Shown: positions 1-6,904, numbered from the stretch's first letter. The stretch: DNA of 10,988 nt from Prevotella sp. UBA4339 (GCA_002393725.1 DGTJ01000114.1:26375-37362), one strand, 5' to 3'. Numbers and translations are program-made. Notes: generated by a model from the letters alone, not told the origin.

Positions 1-1104
1 GCAAGAATGTGGAATGAGGAATGTGTCAACGGTCCTTACGGCTTGCGAAGGGCAGTAGAACATCTATTGCCAGAGTTCTTCCCATTGCACAGCGGACTTA
101 CCACAGGCACCTGTGCTACTGCAGCAACAGTAGCCGCAGCAATCAGGCTCCTCACAGGTGAGACTCCTTCAGAGGTACCTGTGATATTGCCTGATGGCGA
201 GACAATCTATGTGGCAGTGACTTATGGCAGCGATTACGCATCTGTGTTCAAGGAGTCGGGTGACGACCCGGATGTAACAAATGGCATCGAGGTAAGGGCG
301 AGAGTAGAGCATAGCGATCATTTTGAGATTGTCGGAGGCGAGGGTGTAGGACGTTTCACACTTCCTGGCTTCGATTTTCCTCCAGGTTCACCCGCCATAA
401 ACAAGGCTCCTCGTGAGATGATAGCCCGTAATCTTGATGCACAATGTATAGCAAGCATTTCTCCTTCCTCGCCTCTAAGAGTCACCATCAGCGTTCCTCA
501 AGGTGCAGAGATAGCCCGACGTACTTTCAACCCTCGTCTTGGCATCGAGGGAGGTATCAGCATCATAGGAGTCTCGGGCATAGTGAAACCATTCAGCGAA
601 GAGGCCTTTATCAGTTCTATCCGTAAGTGCATGGAAGTGGCAAAGGCCAGCGGTACGGCTCGTGTTGTCATCAATAGTGGAGCCAAGAGCGAGAGATTCC
701 TGAAGGCTCTGTATCCTGACCTTCCGTCGCAGGCATTTGTGGAATATGGCAATTATATAGGTGAGACGCTCAAAATAGCCAACGAACTTAAAATCCGGAA
801 TGTCACCCTTGGGGTAATGCTTGGCAAGGCCGTAAAGCTTGCTGCAGGCCATCTCGATACCCATAGTAAGCGTTCAACGATGGATATCGGCTTTATCAGT
901 CAGATGCTTAGTGAGTCAGGGATAGACATAGATATATCGGATATCACCCTTGCCAGAGAACTTTGGGAGAAGATTCCTGCTCCGCAGATTCAGGATTTCG
1001 TCAGTACGGTAATATCTCATTGTGAGAACCATTGTCGCCCTCTGCTTCCTAACGGTCAACTCACGATAATGCTTGTCGATGACAATGGGCGAATCATGAC
1101 TTAG
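1..1104 (+). CDS. cbiD: Cobalt-precorrin-5B C1-methyltransferase CbiD (5' end possibly outside window)
   Basis: CbiD methylates C1 of cobalt-precorrin-5B using SAM, giving cobalt-precorrin-6A, a cytosolic step of the anaerobic (early cobalt insertion) cobalamin pathway. Counting from the first ATG at base 7 (365 residues), family hallmarks are visible: SGLTTGTCATAA at 29-40, GDDPDVTNG at 85-93, a GGEGVGRFTLPG block near 109-120, and GISIIGVSGIVKPFSEEAF near 181-199. This covers a normal full-length CbiD. The frame has no stop between base 1 and the ATG, so the protein may start upstream or be the C-terminal part of a fusion; the roughly 28 residues before the conserved start are not typical of CbiD. 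The first codons lie in a GAATGTG heptamer array (bases 5-25). The gene ends 5 bases before the stop of the convergent transporter operon. The family call is firm; the true start is not determined. Confidence 0.92.
   Translation, partial: ARMWNEECVNGPYGLRRAVEHLLPEFFPLHSGLTTGTCATAATVAAAIRLLTGETPSEVPVILPDGETIYVAVTYGSDYASVFKESGDDPDVTNGIEVRARVEHSDHFEIVGGEGVGRFTLPGFDFPPGSPAINKAPREMIARNLDAQCIASISPSSPLRVTISVPQGAEIARRTFNPRLGIEGGISIIGVSGIVKPFSEEAFISSIRKCMEVAKASGTARVVINSGAKSERFLKALYPDLPSQAFVEYGNYIGETLKIANELKIRNVTLGVMLGKAVKLAAGHLDTHSKRSTMDIGFISQMLSESGIDIDISDITLARELWEKIPAPQIQDFVSTVISHCENHCRPLLPNGQLTIMLVDDNGRIMT
5..25 (+). repeat. Three 7-bp GAATGTG-type tandem units at the cbiD 5' end
   Basis: Units GAATGTG (5-11), GAATGAG (12-18) and GAATGTG (19-25) follow one another with an exact 7-base period. 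They encode the first residues of the visible cbiD frame. The same heptamer word occurs with the same period inside prmC (7232-7259). Seen directly; its role is unknown. Confidence 0.7.
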
Positions 1105-1109
1105 TGCTA

Positions 1110-2132
1110 CTATTCTCCTATCTCATCCTTGCGACGCCTGAAGAGCACTGCTGCGATAACAGGAGCGCCAACGAGTGCTGTTACGCTGTTCACCGGCAGG
1201 GCTCCCTCAAATCCCGGCATACGGGCTATTAGGTTGCATACCAGTGCCAATGCCGCTCCACAGAGCATTGTGGCAGGCATTAGAATGCGATGGTCAGAGG
1301 TCCTGAAGATAGCCCTTGCCAGATGAGGAACGGCAAGGCCGATAAACATGATTGGTCCGCAATAGGCTGTGACGATAGCCACGAGTATTCCTGAAGAGAG
1401 GATTACCAACAGCCTTGCCCTGCTGATGTTAAGTCCGAGGTTTGAGGCATAGCGGTCGCCAAGCAGCAGCAGATTCATCGACTTCACCAATAGACAGCTC
1501 AAAGGCAGTAGCACGCACATCAGCACCACGAACAGCACCATCTCATCGCCTGATACACGGGAGAACGATCCAAGCCCCCATACAACAAAAGCTTTCACAT
1601 CCTCTTCCGGCGAGAGAAACTTCAGCACTCCGATGATGGCATTTGCCAGATAGCCTATCATCACACCTATTATCAATAGCGTGACATTTCCCTTTACCTT
1701 CTGCGATATCCACACTATCAGCATCATTACTGCAAGGGCTCCTATGATGGCAGCTACCGACATAGCTGCATCGCCAAGATAGCCTAAACGGCTCAGAGCG
1801 ACACCACCTATCCTTCCAGAGAGCAGCACCACAAATGCTACTCCTAATGCCGATCCGTTGGAAATACCGAGCACCGACGGACCTGCAAGGGGATTGCGGA
1901 ACACCGTCTGCATCTGCAGTCCGCTGACGGCGAGTCCTGCTCCTGCTGCGATAGCCGTAAGGGCTTGAGGCAGTCGTGACTTCAAGATGATGTTCTGCCA
2001 GATCTCATTATCGCCATAGCCCAGAAGGATGTTGCACACTTCAGGCATAGGTATCTTGACGGAGCCAATGAGCAGGTTGACAATAGTCAGAACCGCTATT
2101 GCTGCAATCATCCCAAATCCCTTATTCCACAT
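1110..2132 (-). CDS. FecCD/BtuC-family ABC transporter permease
   Basis: This 340-residue inner-membrane permease belongs to the FecCD/BtuC family, which imports cobalamin, heme or ferric siderophores as a dimer with two ATPases. It is strongly hydrophobic, with about ten predicted membrane segments. Family signatures include GLAVSGLQMQTVFRNPLAGPSVLGISNG in the N-terminal third (an AGAGLAVSGLQMQ/NPLAGPSVLG-type block), a VVWGLGSFS stretch in the middle, an LGDRYASNLGLN coupling-helix region and a GPIMFIGLAVPHLAR block near the C-terminus. Its ATG overlaps the TAA of the upstream binding-protein gene by one base (TAATG), implying translational coupling. The substrate cannot be read from the sequence; adjacency to cbiD makes a corrinoid plausible, but heme or a siderophore remains possible. 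No ATPase gene follows, because the convergent cbiD lies immediately downstream. Confidence 0.92.
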   Translation of the reverse strand: MWNKGFGMIAAIAVLTIVNLLIGSVKIPMPEVCNILLGYGDNEIWQNIILKSRLPQALTAIAAGAGLAVSGLQMQTVFRNPLAGPSVLGISNGSALGVAFVVLLSGRIGGVALSRLGYLGDAAMSVAAIIGALAVMMLIVWISQKVKGNVTLLIIGVMIGYLANAIIGVLKFLSPEEDVKAFVVWGLGSFSRVSGDEMVLFVVLMCVLLPLSCLLVKSMNLLLLGDRYASNLGLNISRARLLVILSSGILVAIVTAYCGPIMFIGLAVPHLARAIFRTSDHRILMPATMLCGAALALVCNLIARMPGFEGALPVNSVTALVGAPVIAAVLFRRRKDEIGE

Positions 2133-3265
2133 TACTTCAGTAGTCTATAGTATTTTGGCTGATAGTCTTTTTCTACCAGTTCAGGATGGAAGATAGCCAC
2201 GAAGTCCTTCAGCACCACGTCGGGTTCTACGGGAGATATCTCGTAGTAGGCCTGTTTCTTCATGTTGCAGTATATTACCTTTTTTTCTTTGAATGCCTTA
2301 AAGAGTTCATTACGAGGTTCTGAAGCCTTCAGCGCCTCGTATGAGAATTCATCGGGATAGCTGTTCAGTATCCTCCAGTAGTCGGCATTGGCAGCGAGGG
2401 CGTACATCTTTTCAAACTCCAGGTTCTCGCCTGATGTCTCCTCATCATTGATCACGTATTCGGCTCCTGCATCGCGGAATATCTGAGCCAGGTAGTTCTT
2501 GCCTCCAACAGCGTGCCAGGTACCATAGTGCATCTCACCGCTCGTAACGGTAGGACGTTTTTCCACCTTTCTCGCCTCAGCCTTCAGTTCGTTGTAACGT
2601 TTCTCGATGCCGACAAACACTTTGTTTGCCTCACGCTCCTTGCCTATGAACATCCCAACGAATTTCACCCATTCGGCCTGTCCCAGCGGGTCGAGTTCCT
2701 TATATCCTAGATGAGGCACCAGCGTGATGCCCGTCTCCTTGATGGCATCATAGCCGCCACGCTTTGAAGGGGAGATAAAGATGACATCAGGATTGGCAGC
2801 GAGCACCATCTCCGTGTCGAAATTTCCCTCCATGCCAATCTTCACCATCCGTCCGTCCTTTACTCTGGCAAGGATATCCTTGTTGAAGAGATTCTTCGTC
2901 CCCGTCAGTCCTTTCACCACATCGATGGCATCAAGGGCAGTAAAGTTGGAGAGTTGAAGCATTGTCATGCAGATGGTGCTCTTGACAGGTACACGTATCT
3001 TAGTGTATCCTTCTGGCACATCGGCATCATCCGATGTCACAAGAGCAAATCTGTCATGTGCGCCCACAATGACGAGCCGAATGTCTGCACTATCCTTAAC
3101 TTCATAGCCTGTGGCATATTTTGGAGCAGAAATCTCAGCAGACGGGACTTTTTCACCATTCAGGTCTTTGTCGCTGCTGCTTTTCCCAGCCTTCCCTCCA
3201 CAGTTCCAGAGGAGGGTTGCAGCCGTCGATAGCATAATCAGCGCAGTAAAGAACTTTGTTTTCAT
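2132..3265 (-). CDS. Periplasmic-binding lipoprotein of a BtuF/FecB-type ABC importer
   Basis: The 377-residue product has a lipoprotein signal: a positive N-terminus (MKTK), a hydrophobic stretch at 5-20 and the candidate lipidated Cys22 in LLWNC, followed by a Gly/Ser/Lys-rich linker to about residue 40. Asn at -1 of the lipobox is not the usual small residue. From about residue 60 it follows the Peripla_BP_2 fold: a strand with VIVGAHDRFALV, an NPDVIFISPSKRGGYDAIKETGI lobe-1 region near 158-180, a long connecting helix rich in Lys/Glu, and a second lobe beginning near RPTVTSGEMHYGTW. It should capture a metal chelate such as cobalamin, heme or a siderophore outside the inner membrane and deliver it to the permease encoded next. 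It is first in the operon. I saw no cobalamin riboswitch core upstream, so the substrate is unassigned. Confidence 0.88.
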   Translation of the reverse strand: MKTKFFTALIMLSTAATLLWNCGGKAGKSSSDKDLNGEKVPSAEISAPKYATGYEVKDSADIRLVIVGAHDRFALVTSDDADVPEGYTKIRVPVKSTICMTMLQLSNFTALDAIDVVKGLTGTKNLFNKDILARVKDGRMVKIGMEGNFDTEMVLAANPDVIFISPSKRGGYDAIKETGITLVPHLGYKELDPLGQAEWVKFVGMFIGKEREANKVFVGIEKRYNELKAEARKVEKRPTVTSGEMHYGTWHAVGGKNYLAQIFRDAGAEYVINDEETSGENLEFEKMYALAANADYWRILNSYPDEFSYEALKASEPRNELFKAFKEKKVIYCNMKKQAYYEISPVEPDVVLKDFVAIFHPELVEKDYQPKYYRLLK

Positions 3266-3290
3266 ACATCATGATTTTTGATTTTGTATG

Positions 3291-3324
3291 CAAATTTAAA
3301 TAAAATTTCTGAGATTATAAGCAA
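3291..3324 (-). promoter_or_regulatory. Candidate Bacteroidetes promoter for the ABC importer operon
   Basis: On the minus strand, TAAATTTG (complement of 3291-3298) fits the -7 consensus TAnnTTTG and ends 25 bases before the ATG at 3265. A TTG (complement of 3322-3324) sits about 23 bases further upstream, slightly longer than the usual spacing to the -33 box. The -7 match is good and the -33 match weak. Confidence 0.45.
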
Positions 3325-3446
3325 GTTGAGATAAAAACTGAAACAAATTGCCCCGAAAAGTTAGAAATCAAGGCCTCCATACGCTCAATTCTATCCTTTT
3401 CGTGCTCTAAGTCACAATTTATTATTATCTTTGAAGCATAGTTCAC
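3315..3446 (-). CDS. Possible small ORF or gene remnant (43 codons, GTG start)
   Basis: Reading the minus strand from GTG at 3446 gives 43 residues ending at TAA (3315-3317). The middle reads like real protein: CDLEHEKDRIERMEALISNF, a charged amphipathic helix, followed by a hydrophobic tail VSVFISTCL. I do not recognise a family. A good -7-like box, TAACTTTG (complement of 3465-3472), lies 18 bases upstream of the GTG, followed by the purine stretch AAGGA. It could be a small protein, the degraded C-terminal end of a former gene, or chance. It is reported because its composition looks coding while the surrounding DNA is AT-rich spacer. Confidence 0.3.
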   Translation of the reverse strand: MNYASKIIINCDLEHEKDRIERMEALISNFSGQFVSVFISTCL

Positions 3447-3464
3447 ATGTTATCGTCCTTAGTG

Positions 3465-3472
3465 CAAAGTTA
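3465..3472 (-). promoter_or_regulatory. Minus-strand -7-like box TAACTTTG
   Basis: The complement of 3465-3472 is TAACTTTG followed by CA, matching TAnnTTTG. It could drive the small ORF at 3315-3446 or serve as a distal promoter of the importer operon. The expected -33 position falls in the GGTCTCAC array, where no TTTG is present, so activity is doubtful. Confidence 0.3.
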
Positions 3473-3483
3473 GTTCTTTTTTC

Positions 3484-3525
3484 GGTCTCACGGGTCTCAC
3501 GGTCTCACGGTCTCATTGGTCTCAC
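3484..3525. repeat. Five-copy GGTCTCA(C) tandem array, 8-9 base period
   Basis: GGTCTCA occurs at 3484, 3493, 3501, 3509 and 3518, giving spacings of 9, 8, 8 and 9 bases. The array lies in the argS/importer intergenic region, about 50 bases upstream of the argS -33 box. Copies are nearly identical, suggesting recent slippage or selection. It is one of several unrelated 7-8 base word arrays in this window. Confidence 0.85.
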
Positions 3526-3546
3526 GCTGGCTGCAACATAGCCGGC
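3526..3546. other. GC-rich stem-loop next to the octamer array
   Basis: GCTGGCT (3526-3532) pairs with AGCCGGC (3540-3546) around a 7-base loop, with one G-U wobble when transcribed rightwards. It directly abuts the GGTCTCAC array. It is not followed by a clear T-run on either strand, so it is not a confident terminator. Confidence 0.4.
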
Positions 3547-3574
3547 CCACTTAAATTAAAAAATTTATCTTTTA

Positions 3575-3606
3575 TTTGGATGTTTGCTCAGTTCTTTGTA
3601 ATTTTG
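3575..3606 (+). promoter_or_regulatory. argS promoter, Bacteroidetes sigma type
   Basis: TTTG at 3575-3578 (-33) and TAATTTTG at 3599-3606 (-7) are separated by 20 bases, matching the Bacteroidetes consensus TTTG-N19-21-TAnnTTTG. Transcription should start near 3611, about 27 bases before the argS ATG. No Shine-Dalgarno is evident, which is usual for this phylum. Confidence 0.65.
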
Positions 3607-3637
3607 CACCCGATTTCGAAATAATAAGGTATACCAA

Positions 3638-5419
3638 ATGAATATTGAAGCATTGATCAGCAAGGCTGCAGGCGATGCCGTGAAGGCTCTCTACGGGATG
3701 GAGGCATCCGAGAAGATGCTGCAGCTGCAGAAGACGAGAAGTGAGTTTGAAGGAAACCTGACGTTAGTGGTCTTCCCTTTCGTACGGGCTGCCAAGAAGA
3801 GTCCTGAGCAAACAGCTCAGGAGATAGGCGAATATCTGGTAAGCAACTGTCCGGCTATAGAGAAATTTAATGTGGTGAAGGGCTTCCTTAACCTCTGCAT
3901 CGGCGACGGTGCATGGATAGAACTGCTCAGTGCCATCGATGCCGACGACAACTTCGGTATGAAGAAGCCCACCGATGAGTCGCCCCTCGTGATGATAGAA
4001 TACTCATCGCCCAACACCAACAAGCCCCTCCATCTGGGTCATGTGCGCAACAACCTGCTCGGCTGGTCGCTCGCACAGATCATGGAGGCCAACGGCAACA
4101 AGGTGGTGAAGACGAATATCGTCAACGACCGTGGCATACATATCTGCAAGTCGATGCTCGCATGGCTGAAATACGGCAACGGTGAGACACCCGAGTCGAG
4201 CGGCAAGAAAGGCGACCACCTGATAGGTGACTACTACGTGGCTTTCGACAAGCACTACCGTGAGGAGGTCAAGCAGCTCATGGCCCAGGGCATGGACGAG
4301 GAGAAGGCCAAGCAGGAGGCTCCGCTCATCAAGGAGGCTCACGAGATGCTGGTGAAATGGGAACAGAACGACCCTGAGGTGCGTGCTCTCTGGGAGAAGA
4401 TGAACAACTGGGTATATGCCGGCTTCGATGAGACATACAAGAAGATGGGCGTATCGTTCGATAAGATATATTATGAGAGCCAGACCTATCTGAAGGGTAA
4501 GGCCAAGGTGGAAGAAGGTCTCGCCAAGGGGCTCTTCGAACGCCATGAGGACAACAGCGTCTGGGCAGACCTCACCAATGAGGGACTTGACCAGAAGTTG
4601 CTGCTACGCTCTGACGGCACCAGCGTATATATGACTCAGGACATCGGTACTGCCGAGATGCGATTCCAGGACTATCCCATCGACAAGATGATATATGTGG
4701 TGGGCAATGAGCAGAACTATCACTTCCAGGTGCTCTCAATCCTGCTCGACCGCCTGGGCTTCAAATGGGGTAAGGAGCTCGTACACTTCTCTTACGGAAT
4801 GGTGGAACTGCCCAACGGCAAGATGAAGAGCCGCGAGGGAACTGTTGTGGATGCCGACGACCTGATGCAGCTGATGGTGGATGACGCCTATAAGACATCA
4901 ATGGAGCTGGGCAAGTTTGACGATATGACCGAGGAGGAGCGCCGTGAGATTGCCCGCATCGTAGGTATGGGCGCCCTGAAGTACTTCATCCTGAAGGTCG
5001 ATGCACGTAAGAACATGCTCTTCAATCCCGAGGAGAGTATCGACTTCAACGGTAATACCGGCCCATTCATCCAGTATACTTATGCCCGCATCCGCTCCAT
5101 CCTCCGCAAGGCCGGTGACAATGTTCACTATTCAATGTCCAATGTCCAATTGTCCGACAAGGAGGTGGAACTGATTCAGAAGATGAATGAGTTCGGGGCT
5201 GCTGTCGAGCAGGCTGGCAAAGACTATTCACCCTCAGGCATCGCCAACTACTGTTACGAACTGACGAAGGTGTTCAACCAGTTCTACCACGACTACTCTA
5301 TCCTCAACGAGCCTGATGAACAGAAAAAAGCTGTGCGCCTGATGCTCGCCAAGAATGTAGCAAAAATTATTAAGAGTGGCATGAGCCTGCTCGGCATCGA
5401 GGTGCCAGAGCGCATGTAA
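3638..5419 (+). CDS. argS: Arginyl-tRNA synthetase
   Basis: This cytosolic class I synthetase (593 residues, normal for Bacteroidales) charges tRNA-Arg with arginine at the expense of ATP. The N-terminal additional domain covers about 1-95. The Rossmann catalytic core carries the HIGH-type signature HLGH at 132-135 within SSPNTNKPLHLGHVRNN, and the KMSKS-type loop is KMKSREG at 395-401. The DALR helical anticodon-binding domain begins near NTGPFIQYTYARI (473-485) and ends with the typical GIEVPERM C-terminus. The ATG at 3638 follows a good promoter. Residues about 493-506 are encoded by a CAATGTCC-type heptamer array (5119-5154), a low-complexity linker between core and anticodon-binding regions. 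A short RNase HI-like gene follows after 6 bases and is probably cotranscribed. Confidence 0.97.
   Translation: MNIEALISKAAGDAVKALYGMEASEKMLQLQKTRSEFEGNLTLVVFPFVRAAKKSPEQTAQEIGEYLVSNCPAIEKFNVVKGFLNLCIGDGAWIELLSAIDADDNFGMKKPTDESPLVMIEYSSPNTNKPLHLGHVRNNLLGWSLAQIMEANGNKVVKTNIVNDRGIHICKSMLAWLKYGNGETPESSGKKGDHLIGDYYVAFDKHYREEVKQLMAQGMDEEKAKQEAPLIKEAHEMLVKWEQNDPEVRALWEKMNNWVYAGFDETYKKMGVSFDKIYYESQTYLKGKAKVEEGLAKGLFERHEDNSVWADLTNEGLDQKLLLRSDGTSVYMTQDIGTAEMRFQDYPIDKMIYVVGNEQNYHFQVLSILLDRLGFKWGKELVHFSYGMVELPNGKMKSREGTVVDADDLMQLMVDDAYKTSMELGKFDDMTEEERREIARIVGMGALKYFILKVDARKNMLFNPEESIDFNGNTGPFIQYTYARIRSILRKAGDNVHYSMSNVQLSDKEVELIQKMNEFGAAVEQAGKDYSPSGIANYCYELTKVFNQFYHDYSILNEPDEQKKAVRLMLAKNVAKIIKSGMSLLGIEVPERM
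5119..5154 (+). repeat. CAATGTCC-type heptamer array inside argS
   Basis: CAATGTC at 5133 and 5140 and CAATTGTC at 5147 form a 7-base period array, with a related CAATGTTC at 5119. The segment encodes roughly HYSMSNVQLS in the linker before the C-terminal helices of argS. Each step of 7 bases shifts the reading phase, so only net multiples of three are tolerated here. Confidence 0.65.
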
Positions 5420-5425
5420 TAACAG

Positions 5426-5893
5426 ATGACAAAACTCGTCAATCCACCCACAAACCGTCATGACACCGTACTTCCATTGCCTCTGGAAGTACGGGCAGAC
5501 GCGTGGGCGGTGGATGCTGCCTGCTCAGGCAATCCCGGACCGATGGAATATCAGGCCATCGACCTGGCTACAGGGGCAAGAGTGTTCCACTACGGACCTG
5601 TACGCGGAACAAACAATATCGGGGAGTTCCTCGCTATCGTACATGCCCTGGCCCTCTGTTGGAACGGGGGGATGCACGACAGGATCATCTATTCAGATTC
5701 TTATAACGCAATACTATGGGTGACAAAGCGCAAGTGCAAGACCAAGCTTGAGCGCACTCCACAGACTGAGCAGCTCTACCAGATAATACAGCGAGCTGAG
5801 AACTGGCTACAGACTCACAACTTCCGTAACCCCATCATCAAATGGGAGACTCAGAAATGGGGTGAGATTCCCGCTGACTTCGGACGAAAATAA
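5426..5893 (+). CDS. RNase HI-like ribonuclease
   Basis: The 155-residue protein has the RNase H fold and all four acidic catalytic residues of RNase HI: Asp30 (WAVDAACSGNPGP), Glu67 (NNIGEFLAI), Asp91 (IYSDSYNAI) and Asp151 (GEIPADFGRK). It is expected to cleave the RNA strand of RNA-DNA hybrids using Mg2+. The Bacteroidetes-type ending WETQKWGEIPADFGRK replaces the E. coli-like C-terminus, and there is no obvious N-terminal hybrid-binding domain; the first 25 residues look like an unstructured leader. The start lies 6 bases after argS. It converges on ribD with a 6-base gap. The family assignment is strong; I give no symbol because several RNase H-type genes may coexist in such genomes. Confidence 0.88.
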   Translation: MTKLVNPPTNRHDTVLPLPLEVRADAWAVDAACSGNPGPMEYQAIDLATGARVFHYGPVRGTNNIGEFLAIVHALALCWNGGMHDRIIYSDSYNAILWVTKRKCKTKLERTPQTEQLYQIIQRAENWLQTHNFRNPIIKWETQKWGEIPADFGRK

Positions 5894-5899
5894 AAGCCC

Positions 5900-6823
5900 T
5901 CAGTCTTGTCTCTTATAGACTACTATTACATTCCCATCGTATCTTTTAGAAGATACCACCTCCACGTTTTTCGGTATTTGTGGTGCACGAGTACCGCCAG
6001 AAACGGTCATCATGGTGTTTGTCTCTACACGGATCTCGTCATATAAGTTCTGGACAAGGAACGAGCGCAATGTCTCTGCCCCACCCTCAACGATGAGCGA
6101 CTGGATATTATGGGCATGAAGACTCTCGAGATTCAACGGGTGCTGATGGTCGATGACAAGGCGCTTGGGGTCAGGGCCATCCCAGTGGCGTACATTCAGC
6201 TGAGGATGCTCGCGCTCATCGGTGATCCTTCCCACAAGGATAGCATCCTCCTCAGCCCGCAACTTGTGTGACAGCATCGCAGTAAAATCGCTGGAGATCT
6301 TTACAGCCCGGCCATTGTCGTCAATGAAGCCATTGGCCGTCTGAGCCCATTTCAGGATTATGTAAGGCCGCTTCTCTCTATGGAATGTGAAGAAACGACG
6401 GTTCAAGGCCTTGCATTCATCTTCCAGGACTCCAACCTCAACCTCGATGCCCGCATCGCGGAGCTTCTGTACTCCACGCCCCTGAACCTCAGCGAACTCA
6501 TCTATACAACCGACAACCGCCCGCCGCACACCTTTCCTTATAATAAGGTCGGCACAGGGAGGAGTCTTACCATAGTGCGAACATGGCTCGAGAGACACAT
6601 AGATGGTAGACTCAGCCAACAGAGCCTCATCCTCAGCACTTACCGAGGCAAAGGCATTCACCTCGGCATGACCTTCGCCGCAGCGAACATGATATCCCTC
6701 ACCGATTATCCGCCCATCGGCACTTACTATCACTGCTCCTACCATAGGGTTGGGCTTCGCATTCTGACGGCCATTCCGTGCCAACTGAATGCACCTGCGC
6801 ATATATTTCTCGTCTTCAACCAT
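5900..6823 (-). CDS. ribD: Bifunctional riboflavin deaminase-reductase RibD
   Basis: RibD catalyses two consecutive cytosolic steps of riboflavin synthesis: deamination of the diaminopyrimidine nucleotide made by GTP cyclohydrolase II, then NADPH-dependent reduction of the ribosyl side chain. Numbering from the ATG at 6823 (307 residues), the N-terminal deaminase has the zinc/catalytic residues His52-Ala-Glu54 and Cys81...Cys90 in PCSHYGKTPPC. The C-terminal reductase starts near RPYIILKWAQTANGFI (about 148-163) and includes the LIVEGGAETL motif. A GTG one codon upstream (6826) could also start translation; I prefer the ATG. The loop usually read as DPNPKVAGRG is DEFAEVQGRG here. The gene is divergent from prmC across an 81-base spacer and convergent with the RNase H gene. 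Confidence 0.95.
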   Translation of the reverse strand: MVEDEKYMRRCIQLARNGRQNAKPNPMVGAVIVSADGRIIGEGYHVRCGEGHAEVNAFASVSAEDEALLAESTIYVSLEPCSHYGKTPPCADLIIRKGVRRAVVGCIDEFAEVQGRGVQKLRDAGIEVEVGVLEDECKALNRRFFTFHREKRPYIILKWAQTANGFIDDNGRAVKISSDFTAMLSHKLRAEEDAILVGRITDEREHPQLNVRHWDGPDPKRLVIDHQHPLNLESLHAHNIQSLIVEGGAETLRSFLVQNLYDEIRVETNTMMTVSGGTRAPQIPKNVEVVSSKRYDGNVIVVYKRQD

Positions 6824-6843
6824 CACTAAAAATGTATTGTCTT

Positions 6844-6875
6844 AACTCCTTTTAACTCCTAAACTCCTAAACTCC
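6844..6875. repeat. AACTCC tandem array between ribD and prmC
   Basis: AACTCC occurs at 6844, 6854, 6862 and 6870 (spacings 10, 8, 8), the octamer being AAACTCCT. The array occupies the position where a -33 box for prmC would be expected. It is another unrelated word with the same 8-base period as the arrays at 3484 and 10584. Confidence 0.75.
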
Positions 6876-6888
6876 ACAAAAAAAATAT

Positions 6889-6896
6889 TATCTTTG
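6889..6896 (+). promoter_or_regulatory. prmC -7 box TATCTTTG
   Basis: TATCTTTG at 6889-6896, followed by CACC, matches the Bacteroidetes -7 consensus TAnnTTTG and lies 8 bases before the prmC ATG at 6905, implying a very short or absent leader. No TTTG is present at the -33 distance, where the AACTCC array lies. Confidence 0.5.
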
Positions 6897-6904
6897 CACC
6901 CACT

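Larger units (their letters stand above)
3266..3637. other. 372-base divergent intergenic region between importer operon and argS
   Basis: This gene-poor stretch separates the minus-strand importer operon from plus-strand argS. From left to right it holds the importer promoter (near 3291-3324), a 43-codon minus-strand ORF that may be a remnant (3315-3446) with a -7-like box ahead of it (3465-3472), an octamer array (3484-3525), a GC-rich hairpin (3526-3546), an AT-rich stretch and the argS promoter (3575-3606). I looked for a cobalamin riboswitch core on the minus strand and did not see one. Confidence 0.6.

Noticed and set aside
3266..3500. Cobalamin riboswitch upstream of the importer operon
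   Set aside because: Searched the minus strand for the conserved B12-box and core words and saw none, although the cbiD neighbourhood made it plausible.
3484..3525. CRISPR-like array
   Set aside because: Units of 8-9 bases have no spacers between them and no cas genes are present; simple tandem repeat.
3526..3546. Intrinsic terminator at the GC-rich hairpin
   Set aside because: No T-run follows the stem on either strand and no gene ends nearby.
4004..4546. 180-codon minus-strand open frame opposite argS
   Set aside because: Lies within the argS catalytic region and shows only Leu/Val-rich shadow composition.
6380..6829. 149-codon plus-strand open frame opposite ribD
   Set aside because: Antisense shadow of a gene with complete catalytic motifs; no recognisable protein features.
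6829..6836. Minus-strand TACATTTT as a ribD -7 box
   Set aside because: It differs from TAnnTTTG at the last base and lies only 5 bases from the ATG, so transcription would start within the coding sequence.
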